Positions 9,931 to 18,641 of a stretch of 39,532 bases of DNA are shown here, in pieces. Position numbers and translations under genes: made by a program. The stretch lies in contig JAAFGY010000013.1 of the NCBI GenBank assembly GCA_010365135.1, positions 1-39,532 on the forward strand, given 5' to 3'. The stretch comes from Flavobacterium sp. (GTDB lineage: Bacteria > Bacteroidota > Bacteroidia > Flavobacteriales > Flavobacteriaceae). The stretch's first letter is position 1. Every line of letters starts with the position of its first letter. Below the pieces are notes generated by a model. That model did not search any database and was not told the DNA's origin. It saw only the letters and a list, made by a program, of their open reading frames with translations.

Positions 9931-9950
9931 ATCTAGATTTATTTTTAATA

Positions 9951-9985
9951 AAAAAGGCTCGATTGTTTCTAATCGAGCCTTTTTT
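9951..9985. terminator. Bidirectional terminator between OsmC and cysM
   Basis: AAAAAGGCTCGATT pairs perfectly with AATCGAGCCTTTTT across a 6-base loop. A-run and T-run flank the stem, so it can work for both converging genes. Confidence 0.93.
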
Positions 9986-10004
9986 AAGTTGAAAATAGTC
10001 TTTG

Positions 10005-10892
10005 TTAATCAAACAAATCCGAAGATAAATAGCGATCGCCTCGGTCACAAATTATGGCAACAATAGTTCCCGATTCTAATTTTTCGGCTAATTTTAGGGC
10101 GACAGCAACAGCCCCACCACTACTCATTCCTGCAAAAATACCTTCTTCTAGCGCCAATCTTTTGGTCATATCACGAGCTTCTTGTTCGGAAACTTCCATA
10201 ACAGTATCCACTTTTGAAGCATCAAATATTTTAGGTAGATATTCTTGCGGCCATTTCCGAATTCCCGGAATTTGCGCGCCATCGCTGGGTTGTGCACCAA
10301 TGATTTGGATCTTGGCATTTTTCTCTTTCAAATAAGTAGAAGTTCCAATAATGGTTCCAGTAGTTCCCATAGCGGCAACAAAATGAGTCACGGTTCCATT
10401 GGTGTCATTCCAAATTTCTGGGCCTGTAGTTTTGTAATGCGCTTTCCAATTGTCGTCATTGGCAAACTGATTCAGCATAATATAGCCGCCTTCAGCTACC
10501 TTTTTATCGGCATAATCTCTGGAGCCAATAATTCCTTCGCTTGCCGGCGTCAAAATCACTTTTGCACCATAAGCACGCATCGTTTGGGTACGTTCTTTGG
10601 TAGAATCTTCCGGAAGCACCAATTCGATTTCAATGTTTAGCAATTGGGCAATCATCGCCAAAGCAATTCCTGTGTTGCCGCTGGTGGCTTCAATGAGTTT
10701 GTCGCCTTTTTTAATGTCCCCTCTTTCTAATGCAGACACAATCATATTGTAAGCAGGACGATCTTTCAAGCTACCTCCAGGATTGTTACCTTCCATTTTT
10801 AATAAAAGTTTTACATTCTTGTTTTCTATCAGATTCCGGGTTTCGACCAAGGGTGTATTTCCTATGAGTTTTAATATATCTTGTATGTTCAT
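10005..10892 (-). CDS. cysM: Cysteine synthase B (O-acetylserine sulfhydrylase)
   Basis: A 295-residue PLP enzyme that makes L-cysteine from O-acetylserine and sulfide or thiosulfate. Lys43 in GGSLKDRPA is the PLP-binding lysine, TSGNTG (70-75) holds the substrate loop and GTTGTIIGTS the phosphate-binding loop. The N-terminal IGNTPLVE and the short length are those of CysM rather than CysK. The start lies one base after the stop of the upstream serine acetyltransferase gene, so the two steps of cysteine synthesis are translationally close. No regulatory site is visible between them. Confidence 0.95.
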   Translation of the reverse strand: MNIQDILKLIGNTPLVETRNLIENKNVKLLLKMEGNNPGGSLKDRPAYNMIVSALERGDIKKGDKLIEATSGNTGIALAMIAQLLNIEIELVLPEDSTKERTQTMRAYGAKVILTPASEGIIGSRDYADKKVAEGGYIMLNQFANDDNWKAHYKTTGPEIWNDTNGTVTHFVAAMGTTGTIIGTSTYLKEKNAKIQIIGAQPSDGAQIPGIRKWPQEYLPKIFDASKVDTVMEVSEQEARDMTKRLALEEGIFAGMSSGGAVAVALKLAEKLESGTIVAIICDRGDRYLSSDLFD

Positions 10893-10893
10893 A

Positions 10894-11685
10894 CTATTTG
10901 AGTTCTTTTATTTTTACTTCGGTGATGGTGGTATTAGTCACAATTGATTTTGCGGGAATCGATTTGGTAATCCAAGTATTTCCGCCAATAATGCTGTTTT
11001 TCCCGATAATAGTTTCGCCTCCCAAAATAGTAGCATTGGCATAAATGCAAACATTTTTTTCTACAGTAGGATGTCTTTTAGTGCTTTTCATGTCTTTGCT
11101 AACACTCAAAGCGCCCAAAGTAACTCCTTGGTATAATTTCACATGTTTTTCAATAACTGTTGTTTCCCCGATTACAATTCCCGTGGCGTGGTCGATAAAA
11201 AATGGGGAAGCAATGTTCGCACCCGCATGAATATCAGTTCCTGTGATTTGATGGGCATATTCGCTCATTAATCTGGAAAAAAGCAACATATCGAGCAAGT
11301 ATAATTCGTGGCTTAATCTATAAATAGCGATGGCATAAAATCCGGGATAAGCCAGATAAACTTCTTCGATACTATTCGAAGCTGGGTCATTTTCTAATAT
11401 GTAAGCGGCATCATAATTCAAATTTTCAAGAACCGACGGCAGCTTTTCCAGAAATTGATTCCAAATCCCATCACAAATTCCTTCTGATTTTTTGCAAGCA
11501 ATTTTTGTAATTTCCTTGAATAGTTTTTCAAGATCATCAATGCTTTGGTTCATGGGAGCATTCGCATCGAATAAAGTATAAAACAGTTTTTCGGTGAAGG
11601 TTTCTACTTTTGTTTTAATACTGTAATTAATGGATGAATGACTTTTTAGGTCCGTAATATTTTGGATAATTTGGTTTTTTGTCAC
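10894..11685 (-). CDS. Serine O-acetyltransferase
   Basis: A 263-residue acetyl-CoA:serine O-acetyltransferase, first step of cysteine synthesis. The helical N-terminal half is followed by a left-handed beta-helix of hexapeptide repeats. The family motif GADIHPxA appears as GTDIHAGANI, then DHATGIVIGETTVI with the catalytic Asp-His and the acetyl-CoA site. The start is a GTG at 11685; the next in-frame Met is residue 45, which would cut the helical domain. It lies directly upstream of cysM with one base between. The C-terminus (ITEVKIKELK) does not end in the Ile that docks into CysK, so a stable complex with CysM is not predicted from sequence. Confidence 0.93.
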   Translation of the reverse strand: MTKNQIIQNITDLKSHSSINYSIKTKVETFTEKLFYTLFDANAPMNQSIDDLEKLFKEITKIACKKSEGICDGIWNQFLEKLPSVLENLNYDAAYILENDPASNSIEEVYLAYPGFYAIAIYRLSHELYLLDMLLFSRLMSEYAHQITGTDIHAGANIASPFFIDHATGIVIGETTVIEKHVKLYQGVTLGALSVSKDMKSTKRHPTVEKNVCIYANATILGGETIIGKNSIIGGNTWITKSIPAKSIVTNTTITEVKIKELK

Positions 11686-11899
11686 GATTACAGAATTGAA
11701 TGGTTATTAGCAAGTGGTAAAAGTAAGGTGTTTTTAGAAATTGCCATAAGAATTGGGCAAATAAATTTACTTGTTTTCAGGTTTTTCAATTATAAAAAGC
11801 GGAGCTGTAGTCGCATTTGCATAAATATATTTTTTTAATGCGTAAATTAGCAGTACTATTATTTTAGGTATGTTTATTAACAATAAAATAAAATTGTAA

Positions 11900-13171
11900 A
11901 TGATAAATAAGAGAGCAAAATTCAAAAACAAACTGAAGCATTTTTGGAAAATTCTTGGACCAGGTCTTGTAACGGGCGCTAGCGACGATGATCCTTCGGG
12001 AATTGCAACCTATTCGCAAGCGGGCGCTGCTTTTGGACTTTCGACTTTGTGGACGGCTCTGATTGCTTTTCCGCTTATGGCTGCCATTCAGCAAATGTGT
12101 GCTAGAATTGGAATCGTGACATCACACGGGTTGACGGGTGCGCTCAAAGAGAATTATCCAAAACCTGTTTTGTATCTCATGCTTTTGTTTAGTTTTCCTG
12201 CCATTGTAATGAATATTGGCGCAGATATTGCCGGAATGGGAGCGGTGGGAAACCTCTTATTTCCTGCTATCGATGCTACTTATTTTAGTGTTTTATTTAC
12301 GATATTGCTTTTGGGATTAATTATTTATTTGCCGTATCAAAAAATAGCGTCTACCTTAAAATACCTGTGTATTGTGATGTTGGTTTATTTTGTTGTGCCG
12401 TTTTTGTGTAAACAGGATTTAACGCAAATTTTTAAATCCACCTTCATTCCTACGCTTCAATTTAATAAAGCGTTTATGGGTATTTTTGTTGGAATTTTGG
12501 GTACCACGATTTCGCCCTATCTTTTCTTTTGGCAAGCTTCGATGGAAGTCGAAGAGCGAAATAAAAATAAAAAAAATCTGATCGTGAACAAAAAGGTTAT
12601 TCACGAAATCAATGAGGATGTCGACTTTGGCATGGCGTTTTCAGGTTTTGTGATGTATTTTATAATCCTTACTACGGGAACAGTGCTATATAACGGCGGG
12701 GTTCATCAAATTGATACTGTCGAACAGGCAGCTAGTGCATTAAAACCCTTAGCAGGAAATTTGGCTTATCTTCTTTTTGCTGTTGGAATAATCGGAACAG
12801 GATTAATTGCTATTCCAGTATTGAGCGGTTCGCTTTCGTATATTATCACTGAGACTTTTGGATGGCAGCAAGGATTGGATAAAAAATTTCACGAAGCTAA
12901 AGCTTTTTATGGCTTCATTGCCATCTCATTACTGTTGGGATTGTCTTTGAATTATATTGGCATTTCGCCTATAAAAGCTTTAATTTATACCGCCATACTT
13001 TACGGTTTGACAGCTCCAGTTTTGATTGCCATTATTCTTCATATCTCTAATAATAAAAAAGTGATGGGCAAATTCACTAATGGCCAAACCACGAATATTT
13101 TGGGTTTTGCAGCCTTACTTGTTATGACGGCTGCAGCTGTTGCTTTAATTTATTTGCAATGGGCAGATTAG
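11900..13171 (+). CDS. Nramp-family divalent metal transporter with atypical metal-site motifs
   Basis: A 423-residue, about 11-helix membrane protein of the Nramp/MntH family, which imports divalent metals with protons. The first helix carries DDDPSGIATYS (DPSG at 31-34) where canonical Nramps have DPGN, and helix 6 carries GTTISPY (201-207) where they have a Met-Pro-His motif. The Asn and Met ligands for Mn2+/Fe2+ are therefore absent while Asp remains. Such proteins form Nramp-related clades, some of which move Mg2+ (known for NRMTs); which metal this one moves is open. It is single, between the divergent cysteine operon and an Smr gene. The 214-base upstream gap shows only an imperfect -7 element (TATGTTTA at 11869-11876). 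Confidence 0.88.
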   Translation: MINKRAKFKNKLKHFWKILGPGLVTGASDDDPSGIATYSQAGAAFGLSTLWTALIAFPLMAAIQQMCARIGIVTSHGLTGALKENYPKPVLYLMLLFSFPAIVMNIGADIAGMGAVGNLLFPAIDATYFSVLFTILLLGLIIYLPYQKIASTLKYLCIVMLVYFVVPFLCKQDLTQIFKSTFIPTLQFNKAFMGIFVGILGTTISPYLFFWQASMEVEERNKNKKNLIVNKKVIHEINEDVDFGMAFSGFVMYFIILTTGTVLYNGGVHQIDTVEQAASALKPLAGNLAYLLFAVGIIGTGLIAIPVLSGSLSYIITETFGWQQGLDKKFHEAKAFYGFIAISLLLGLSLNYIGISPIKALIYTAILYGLTAPVLIAIILHISNNKKVMGKFTNGQTTNILGFAALLVMTAAAVALIYLQWAD

Positions 13172-13232
13172 GATTATTTATAAAAAAGCAAGGAACTTTT
13201 TGCTTAATCAGTGCTTTTGTTTTAAAGTTCAT

Positions 13233-13240
13233 TACTTTTG
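13233..13240 (+). promoter_or_regulatory. Bacteroidota -7 element for the Smr-domain gene
   Basis: TACTTTTG matches TAnnTTTG, 47 bases before the ATG at 13288. A TTG at 13217 is closer than the usual 17-23 base spacer. Confidence 0.4.
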
Positions 13241-13287
13241 AAGTCTGGCTTCAAGAGGCTAAATAGTAATACTAAAATAAGATAGAA

Positions 13288-13839
13288 ATGTTCAACAAAG
13301 GAGATAAGGTTTCGGTTCTAGATGAAGATGTAAACGGAGTCGTCGTAGCAGTCAAAGACAAGGAAATCACTATAGAAACTACCGATGGTTTTGTGATGAC
13401 ATATTTTGTCAACGAATTGCTTAAAACAAACGATTCCAGTAATTTAATGGATTCCATCAAAAGAATAAATGTAGATGAGGTTGCCAAAGAAAAAGAAATT
13501 CCAAAACCACGAAGTTTTGTCAAAGAAAAGAAAGATAAACGTGAAATTCCGGCTCCAGAATTCGATTTGCACATTGAAAAACTAGTTCCTAATAAGCGAG
13601 GAATGTCTAACTATGACATACTTACTTTACAAGCAGAAACAGCCAAGAGACACATAGAATTTGCCATAAAAAATCGGATTCCAAAGATTGTTTTTATCCA
13701 TGGAGTCGGCGAAGGAATATTGAAATCAGAGCTTGATTTTTTATTAGGGCGTTATGACAACATCGCTTTTCAAGACGGCAATTATCAAAAATACGGTCAA
13801 GGCGCAACTGAAGTGTATATCAAACAAAGCACTAAATAA
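13288..13839 (+). CDS. Smr-domain protein (MutS2 C-terminal-like), cytoplasmic
   Basis: A 183-residue protein. Residues 1-45 look like a small beta-barrel (FNKGDKVSVLDEDVNGVV), 60-90 are a charged linker, and 92-180 form an Smr domain with FDLH (the LDLH motif), HGVGEG (138-143, the HGxG motif) and YGQGATEV. Smr domains nick or cut DNA or RNA in MutS2 and related ribosome-rescue factors; the family is known but the activity of these short stand-alone Bacteroidota forms is not. It is often labelled MutS2 in error because it lacks the ATPase. Monocistronic by context. Confidence 0.9.
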   Translation: MFNKGDKVSVLDEDVNGVVVAVKDKEITIETTDGFVMTYFVNELLKTNDSSNLMDSIKRINVDEVAKEKEIPKPRSFVKEKKDKREIPAPEFDLHIEKLVPNKRGMSNYDILTLQAETAKRHIEFAIKNRIPKIVFIHGVGEGILKSELDFLLGRYDNIAFQDGNYQKYGQGATEVYIKQSTK

Positions 13840-13849
13840 TTTGTTTTTC

Positions 13850-13914
13850 AAGTAGAAAATTCAACTAACGAAAAGAATAAAAACAGCAGAACTCGCAAAT
13901 TAAATTTTCTACTT
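13850..13914. repeat. 12-bp perfect inverted repeat in the Smr/lipoprotein gap
   Basis: AAGTAGAAAATT (13850-13861) is the exact reverse complement of AATTTTCTACTT (13903-13914), with 41 bases between. A second arm pair (GCAGA near 13886, TCTGC near 13933) and TTGAA-TTT-TTCAA (13914-13926) overlap it, so several folds compete. It may end both convergent transcripts, but no clean T-run follows. Confidence 0.6.
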
Positions 13915-13965
13915 TGAATTTTTCAATTTGAATCTGCCGTAAAATTTATTTAGTAAAAACTAAAA

Positions 13966-14931
13966 TTAGTTGGTTAATAAATCGCCATAAGTGTAAACAT
14001 CACCAAGTTTGAAACTGCTGTTGCCTTTCTTCAAAGTGGCATTTTTGATTACGATAGTATGTAGAAAAGCAGAAGTTCCGCTTTTTACGGTGGTAACTTC
14101 TATTATTCCACTAACTCCAGCCACGCCATTCACGGCATTCCATTCTTCACTTATTAGTGGAACTGTAGGAACTGTTGCGGTACAAAAGTAGCTCGGAGTA
14201 ACGAGTCCATTGTATAAACGATAAGTAAGTTTGTTTGTACTCGATCCAATTAGCCCCGTTCTAGGCGTGTTTAATGGCGTTTCAACATTTACGATCAAAG
14301 TAGGGTCAATATCATCAATGGTTAAAGCTTCACTACTGGTATAATTGTAGATTTGTTTGGAAGAAGGACATTGATCCACTAGTTTGTCAAAACCAAAAGG
14401 CAAAGGAATTATAGAGGTGATATAATCGCCAAAAGGAAAGTTTTCATATACTTGAGTTCCATTAGTCTTTGCAAATGTGATATTACTAAAGGCGATATTA
14501 TGATTGTATCCTGTAATTTTTGTACTTCCTGCGATGGAGCCTGGCGCTGTTATTGTGGTTGTGATTATTTGTATTTTACCAGATGTGGCAGTCCATTGGT
14601 CAGTGACAATCGGCAAAGCAGGCGGAATGGTGTTGCAAATATTGTCAGCAACTACAGTTCCATTATAAAAACGATACACCACTCTGTTTAGAGAATTGTC
14701 AATTTCTACTGTAGTTGGAGTTCCCAGAACAGTGGGTTCATTTATAAAAATAGTTTTAGGAAGCTCAAGAAGTAAGGCTTCTCTTTCTTTCATTTTATAG
14801 ATAATATTGTTTGTGCTACAACTCTGTGTTGCAACATCTTCAAAGTTAATAGTTTCCAACGTTAAATTACCGTCATCACAACCGTTTAATAATAGCACAA
14901 AAACCAATAGGCTTACAACTCTTTTCATCAT
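13966..14931 (-). CDS. Lipoprotein with two tandem copies of an unrecognised domain
   Basis: A 321-residue protein I cannot assign to a family. The N-terminus is a lipoprotein signal (VLLLNGCDDGN, Cys18), so it is probably anchored in the outer membrane. The body is two repeats: near residues 30-165 and 170-321. Each has an early Cys, a Y-R-(F/L)-Y-N-G segment, another Cys, P-x-(L/V)-P and a (Q/E)-W-x-A motif followed by a beta-rich stretch. Two Met codons (14931, 14928) are possible starts with no effect on the signal. It is divergent from the cysteine desulfurase and convergent with the Smr gene. The Cys pairs may be disulfides (inference). Confidence 0.85.
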   Translation of the reverse strand: MMKRVVSLLVFVLLLNGCDDGNLTLETINFEDVATQSCSTNNIIYKMKEREALLLELPKTIFINEPTVLGTPTTVEIDNSLNRVVYRFYNGTVVADNICNTIPPALPIVTDQWTATSGKIQIITTTITAPGSIAGSTKITGYNHNIAFSNITFAKTNGTQVYENFPFGDYITSIIPLPFGFDKLVDQCPSSKQIYNYTSSEALTIDDIDPTLIVNVETPLNTPRTGLIGSSTNKLTYRLYNGLVTPSYFCTATVPTVPLISEEWNAVNGVAGVSGIIEVTTVKSGTSAFLHTIVIKNATLKKGNSSFKLGDVYTYGDLLTN

Positions 14932-14944
14932 CTAAAAATTTGTT

Positions 14945-14952
14945 CAAAAATA
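14945..14952 (-). promoter_or_regulatory. -7 element for the duplicated-domain lipoprotein
   Basis: CAAAAATA reads TATTTTTG on the minus strand, a TAnnTTTG match 13 bases upstream of the first ATG, implying a very short leader. Confidence 0.45.
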
Positions 14953-15000
14953 GTGAAAAAATTGCCAATTGATTGTACAGAATTCACAATTGATATTGCA

Positions 15001-15008
15001 TAACTTTG
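15001..15008 (+). promoter_or_regulatory. -7 element abutting the cysteine desulfurase ATG
   Basis: TAACTTTG is a full TAnnTTTG match ending only 5 bases before the ATG at 15014. A TTG at 14973 has a 25-base spacer, slightly long. Transcription should start at about the ATG itself. Confidence 0.55.
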
Positions 15009-15013
15009 TGCCA

Positions 15014-16138
15014 ATGAAAAAAGTATACCTCGATAACGCCTCAACCACCCAACTGCGTCCTGAAGTAATCCAGGAAATGACCAAAGTATTGACGGAAGAT
15101 TATGGAAATCCATCTTCAACGCATAGTTTTGGGCGAAATGCCAAAAGTATTTTGGAACTTTCCAGGAAATCAATCGCCAAACAGTTAAATGCTTCCGCTC
15201 AGGAAATTATCTTTACTTCCTGCGGAACTGAAGCCAATAATTGGATTCTTCGTTCAGCAGTTCGAGATTTAAAAGTTAAAAGAATAATTTTAAGTAAGAT
15301 CGAACATCATGCGGTTTTACATACTGTTGAAGTTTTACAAAATGAATTCAATATTCAAGTAGATTATGTGGCGGTAAAATCCAATGGCGAAATAGACATG
15401 ACGGATTTAGTTGATTTGCTTTCGCAAGAAGTCAAAACTCTAGTAAGTCTAATGCACGTGAATAATGAAATTGGAACCGTTTTGGATGTAGAAAAAGTGG
15501 GACGAATTTGCGAGCAGTACAACGCTTTGTTTCATTCAGATATGGTGCAATCTGTTGGGAAAACTGAAATCGATTTGCAGCATTTTCCAATACATTTTAT
15601 GGTGGCAAGTGCACATAAATTCCACGGACCAAAAGGAATTGGATTTGCTTTTGTCAAGAAAAATTCAGGATTACAGCCTTTATTTTACGGTGGCGAACAA
15701 GAAAAAGGCTTGCGTGCCGGAACCGAAGCGGTGCATCAAATTGCCGGAATGGCAAAGGCATTGGAACTTTCCTACGCTAATTTAGAAATCGAAAGAAATC
15801 ATATTCAGGAATTGAAAAACTATTTAATTTCTGAATTAGAAATTGAATTTCCAGCTTTTGAAATCAACGGCACACGGGATGGAATTTATACTATTTTGAA
15901 TGTTTTATTGCCTTTTCCCGATACTAAAACCGCACTGATTTTATTTCATTTAGATATGAAAGGAATTGCAGTTTCTCGTGGCAGTGCTTGTCAATCGGGA
16001 AGTAGTAAGCCTTCTCACGTTTTGGCAGAAATGCTTTCGAATGAAGACCTAAAAAAACCAAGTTTGCGAATTTCTTTTAGTCATTTCAATACTAAAGAGG
16101 ATATTGATTTCTTGATCACTGCTTTGAAAAGTATATAA
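15014..16138 (+). CDS. Cysteine desulfurase (NifS/IscS class)
   Basis: A 374-residue class V aminotransferase that takes sulfur from cysteine as an enzyme persulfide for Fe-S clusters, thiolation or other uses. YLDNASTT opens the chain, HH at 98-99 stacks on PLP, Lys202 (SAHKFHGPKG) binds PLP and Cys326 (SRGSACQSGS) is the persulfide cysteine, with a short loop as in group I enzymes. I chose 15014 over the earlier in-frame ATG at 14969 because MKKVYLDNA is the family start and the promoter element lies between the two. No iscU or sufE neighbour is present, so the acceptor is unknown. The gene stops inside a terminator hairpin. Confidence 0.95.
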   Translation: MKKVYLDNASTTQLRPEVIQEMTKVLTEDYGNPSSTHSFGRNAKSILELSRKSIAKQLNASAQEIIFTSCGTEANNWILRSAVRDLKVKRIILSKIEHHAVLHTVEVLQNEFNIQVDYVAVKSNGEIDMTDLVDLLSQEVKTLVSLMHVNNEIGTVLDVEKVGRICEQYNALFHSDMVQSVGKTEIDLQHFPIHFMVASAHKFHGPKGIGFAFVKKNSGLQPLFYGGEQEKGLRAGTEAVHQIAGMAKALELSYANLEIERNHIQELKNYLISELEIEFPAFEINGTRDGIYTILNVLLPFPDTKTALILFHLDMKGIAVSRGSACQSGSSKPSHVLAEMLSNEDLKKPSLRISFSHFNTKEDIDFLITALKSI

Positions 16139-16165
16139 AAAATTCCGCAAGTAGCAGAATTTTTT
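16137..16165. terminator. Bidirectional terminator between the desulfurase and amylase genes
   Basis: AAAAAATTC-C-GC pairs with GC-A-GAATTTTTT across AAGTA, with one C-A mismatch. The left arm overlaps the stop codon of the desulfurase gene. Confidence 0.8.
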
Positions 16166-16172
16166 CAACTTA

Positions 16173-17576
16173 TTATTTAACTAAAATCAAGTATTTCCAA
16201 GGTTGTAATTTAATTACATCATCGCCTTTCAAAACATATTCCACATTTGAAAACAGTTCTTTGTAGGTTCCTTTTTGGTACTTAGAATTGAGTTTCACCG
16301 CAACCGTTTTGTCGCTGTAATTGATAATTGGAATCACCTGATTGCCATTTTTTGTTCTTGAAAACGAAAGCACTTGGTTGGGTTTATCATTAAAAATCCG
16401 AATCATTTCGCCCCCATAATTGCCATTCCACAAAGCCTGGTTTTTATGTTTTAAATCGAATAATTTGGTATAAATTCCTGCGAAAGGATGTGCTGCCCAT
16501 TCAATCAAATCTTTTTCGAAAAATTGCAGCGACCGATTTAAACCCGCTTCTTGACCACTATAAACCAGAGGCATTCCGTTGACGGTACAGGCCAAAACCA
16601 TTGAAGCCTCAAGTCCTTTACCAAAATTTGAATACTGATTGCCTTCCCAGGAATTCTTGTCGTGATTTTCGGTAAAGGTCATTCGGTAGGCATCTTTTGG
16701 AAAAGTACTCACGTCGTGCGCCATATATTCGACCAAACCACCCAGACTTTTATGGTCGGTTGTCACGGCGTGCATTTTGTCCCATAAAGTCCAAGAATAC
16801 GTCATATCAAAGGCTTTTTTATGCAAATCACGTGATTCCCATTCGGCGAGCATAAAAACGGGTTTGATTTCGTCTAATTCGTTTCTGGCATTTTCCCAAA
16901 AATCAACAGGAATAAACCCGGCGACATCACAACGATAACCATCTATATCGGCTTCTTTTACCCAATACTTTAAAGCATCGGTCATATATTTTCGCAATTG
17001 CGGTTTGTCATAATCAAAGTCGATAATGTCTTCCCAATCGTACCAAGGCGTGGGTTGAAAATTTCCTTCAGGCGTTTTAGAATACCAATCGGGATGGTCT
17101 TTTGCCAAGGCATTATCCCAAGCAGAATGGTTGGCCACCCAATCAATGATTACGTGCATTCCTAGACCGTGAATTTTTTTGACCAAGTTTTTTAAGTCTT
17201 CTAAGTTTCCAAATTCAGGATTCACGCCATAATAATCTTTGACAGAATAATAGCTTCCTAAAGTTCCTTTTCGTTTTTCAACTCCAATGGGATTTATTGG
17301 CATCAGCCAAATGATATCAACGCCCATTGCTTTGAGTCTCGGCAAATGCGATTCGAAGGCTTTGAAAGTCCCTTCGGGTGTAAATTGGCGCACATTGACT
17401 TCATAAATCGTTGCGTTTTTGCTCCATTCTGGATGCTTTATTTCCACATAGTTTTTGGGCTGATATCTGGAAAGATCCTCCGTATTTGAACCTGATTTTT
17501 TGTTTTTATCGGATGGATTGCAGCTGCAAAGGAACAGTAAGAGTGCGAAAGCAGCAATTTTGTGGATGGAATTCAT
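16173..17576 (-). CDS. Lipoprotein alpha-amylase (glycoside hydrolase family 13)
   Basis: A 467-residue GH13 enzyme for alpha-glucans. A lipoprotein signal (LLLFLCSCNPSD, Cys19) places it in the envelope. The four GH13 regions are present: DWVANH (145-150), DGYRCDVAG with nucleophile Asp217, FMLAEWE with acid Glu245, and ENHD with Asp306. A small C-terminal beta domain follows (about 385-467). Substrate is probably starch or maltodextrin fragments, but no SusC/SusD pair is nearby, so it is not part of a visible utilisation locus. It starts 68 bases after the MlaD gene on the same strand and may be read through from it. Confidence 0.93.
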   Translation of the reverse strand: MNSIHKIAAFALLLFLCSCNPSDKNKKSGSNTEDLSRYQPKNYVEIKHPEWSKNATIYEVNVRQFTPEGTFKAFESHLPRLKAMGVDIIWLMPINPIGVEKRKGTLGSYYSVKDYYGVNPEFGNLEDLKNLVKKIHGLGMHVIIDWVANHSAWDNALAKDHPDWYSKTPEGNFQPTPWYDWEDIIDFDYDKPQLRKYMTDALKYWVKEADIDGYRCDVAGFIPVDFWENARNELDEIKPVFMLAEWESRDLHKKAFDMTYSWTLWDKMHAVTTDHKSLGGLVEYMAHDVSTFPKDAYRMTFTENHDKNSWEGNQYSNFGKGLEASMVLACTVNGMPLVYSGQEAGLNRSLQFFEKDLIEWAAHPFAGIYTKLFDLKHKNQALWNGNYGGEMIRIFNDKPNQVLSFSRTKNGNQVIPIINYSDKTVAVKLNSKYQKGTYKELFSNVEYVLKGDDVIKLQPWKYLILVK

Positions 17577-17644
17577 GTTTTTTTAATTTATTTAAAGGTA
17601 TAAAAATTATTAAGACCTTAAAAAAATGTAATGCTTATTGGAAA

Positions 17645-18634
17645 TTATTTATTTACTTGCGTTTTTGTTGTTTTTGCTTTTTCTTTCGCTTGTTTTTTAA
17701 AATAACCGCGAAGCAGGAAATTATGTTTCATCGCTTCTAAATCTTCGTTCAATTTTAGGCTTGCGGACTGGAGATTTGTCATTGTAGAGTCGATTTTTTG
17801 CACTAATTTTGGATCATTCGAAAGATGATTGATAGCTCCTTTTCCCTCTTTAATATTGAGAATCGTAGCATTGAGATTCGTGACAACTTTATTAATTTCT
17901 ATAGTCGATTTTTCTAAATTGGCAACTGTGTGTTTTAAATTATTGGCCACAGCCGTATCTTTAATAACCCCTAAAACAGTGTCTTTTTTATCTAATGAAG
18001 CTATGATTTTGTCAATTTTGTTTAGCGTTTCAGAAGCACTTTTGGTAGTTAATTTCAAATAATGAATTGTTTCTCCCAAGTCACTTGAAATCAATGTGTC
18101 ATTAAACAGCGAACCCAAGGTTCCTTTACCTTTGATAAGTTTATCGGTAATTTTAAGCAAATTTGCCGTTAGCGTGGCGGCATTTTTATTGGTTACATTC
18201 AAGGTGCTCAACATATCTTCAGTTCGAATGCGATTGGAGGAACGAATCTCGTCGCCTGATGCGACGGAAGGTTGATTTTCTTTTCCAGGAATTATATTTA
18301 TAATCATATTGCCCACCAATCCATCGGAGCCAATGGTGGCAATTGCGTCTTTTTTGATATAAGAAAAAATAGATTTATCTATAATCATATCAACGCGAAT
18401 TGCGGTGTCATTGATCATTTCAATACCTCGAACCGTTCCGACGCTAATTCCGGAATACCGAACGCTATTTCCTAATTGCAGCCCATTTACGTTGTTGAAA
18501 ACGGTTTGCAAATGGTTTGTTTTTCCAAACATATTTTGTTTGTTTCCAATAAAATAGATGCCAAGTATAAAAATCAATAATCCAATGATTACAAAAAGGC
18601 CAAGGTTTATTTTTTGTGAAGCTGTTTTTTCCAT
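17645..18634 (-). CDS. MlaD-like MCE-domain lipid transport protein
   Basis: A 329-residue inner-membrane-anchored periplasmic protein. One N-terminal helix (about 10-28, INLGLFVIIGLLIFILGIYF) precedes an MCE domain (about 38-118, with VRYSGISVGTVRGI and DGLVGNMIINIIPG), followed by a long helical tail (120-315) rich in heptads, as in MlaD/MCE proteins that form hexameric tunnels for phospholipids. I chose the ATG at 18634 because MEKTASQKINLGL is the usual start and it lies 7 bases after the ATPase stop; an earlier ATG at 18682 would overlap that gene by 41 bases. It follows MlaE and MlaF in one operon. Confidence 0.92.
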   Translation of the reverse strand: MEKTASQKINLGLFVIIGLLIFILGIYFIGNKQNMFGKTNHLQTVFNNVNGLQLGNSVRYSGISVGTVRGIEMINDTAIRVDMIIDKSIFSYIKKDAIATIGSDGLVGNMIINIIPGKENQPSVASGDEIRSSNRIRTEDMLSTLNVTNKNAATLTANLLKITDKLIKGKGTLGSLFNDTLISSDLGETIHYLKLTTKSASETLNKIDKIIASLDKKDTVLGVIKDTAVANNLKHTVANLEKSTIEINKVVTNLNATILNIKEGKGAINHLSNDPKLVQKIDSTMTNLQSASLKLNEDLEAMKHNFLLRGYFKKQAKEKAKTTKTQVNK

Positions 18635-18641
18635 TTCAATG

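Noticed and set aside
13186..13205. AAGCAA/TTGCTT hairpin after the Nramp-like gene
   Set aside because: Only six pairs and no T-run directly after it.
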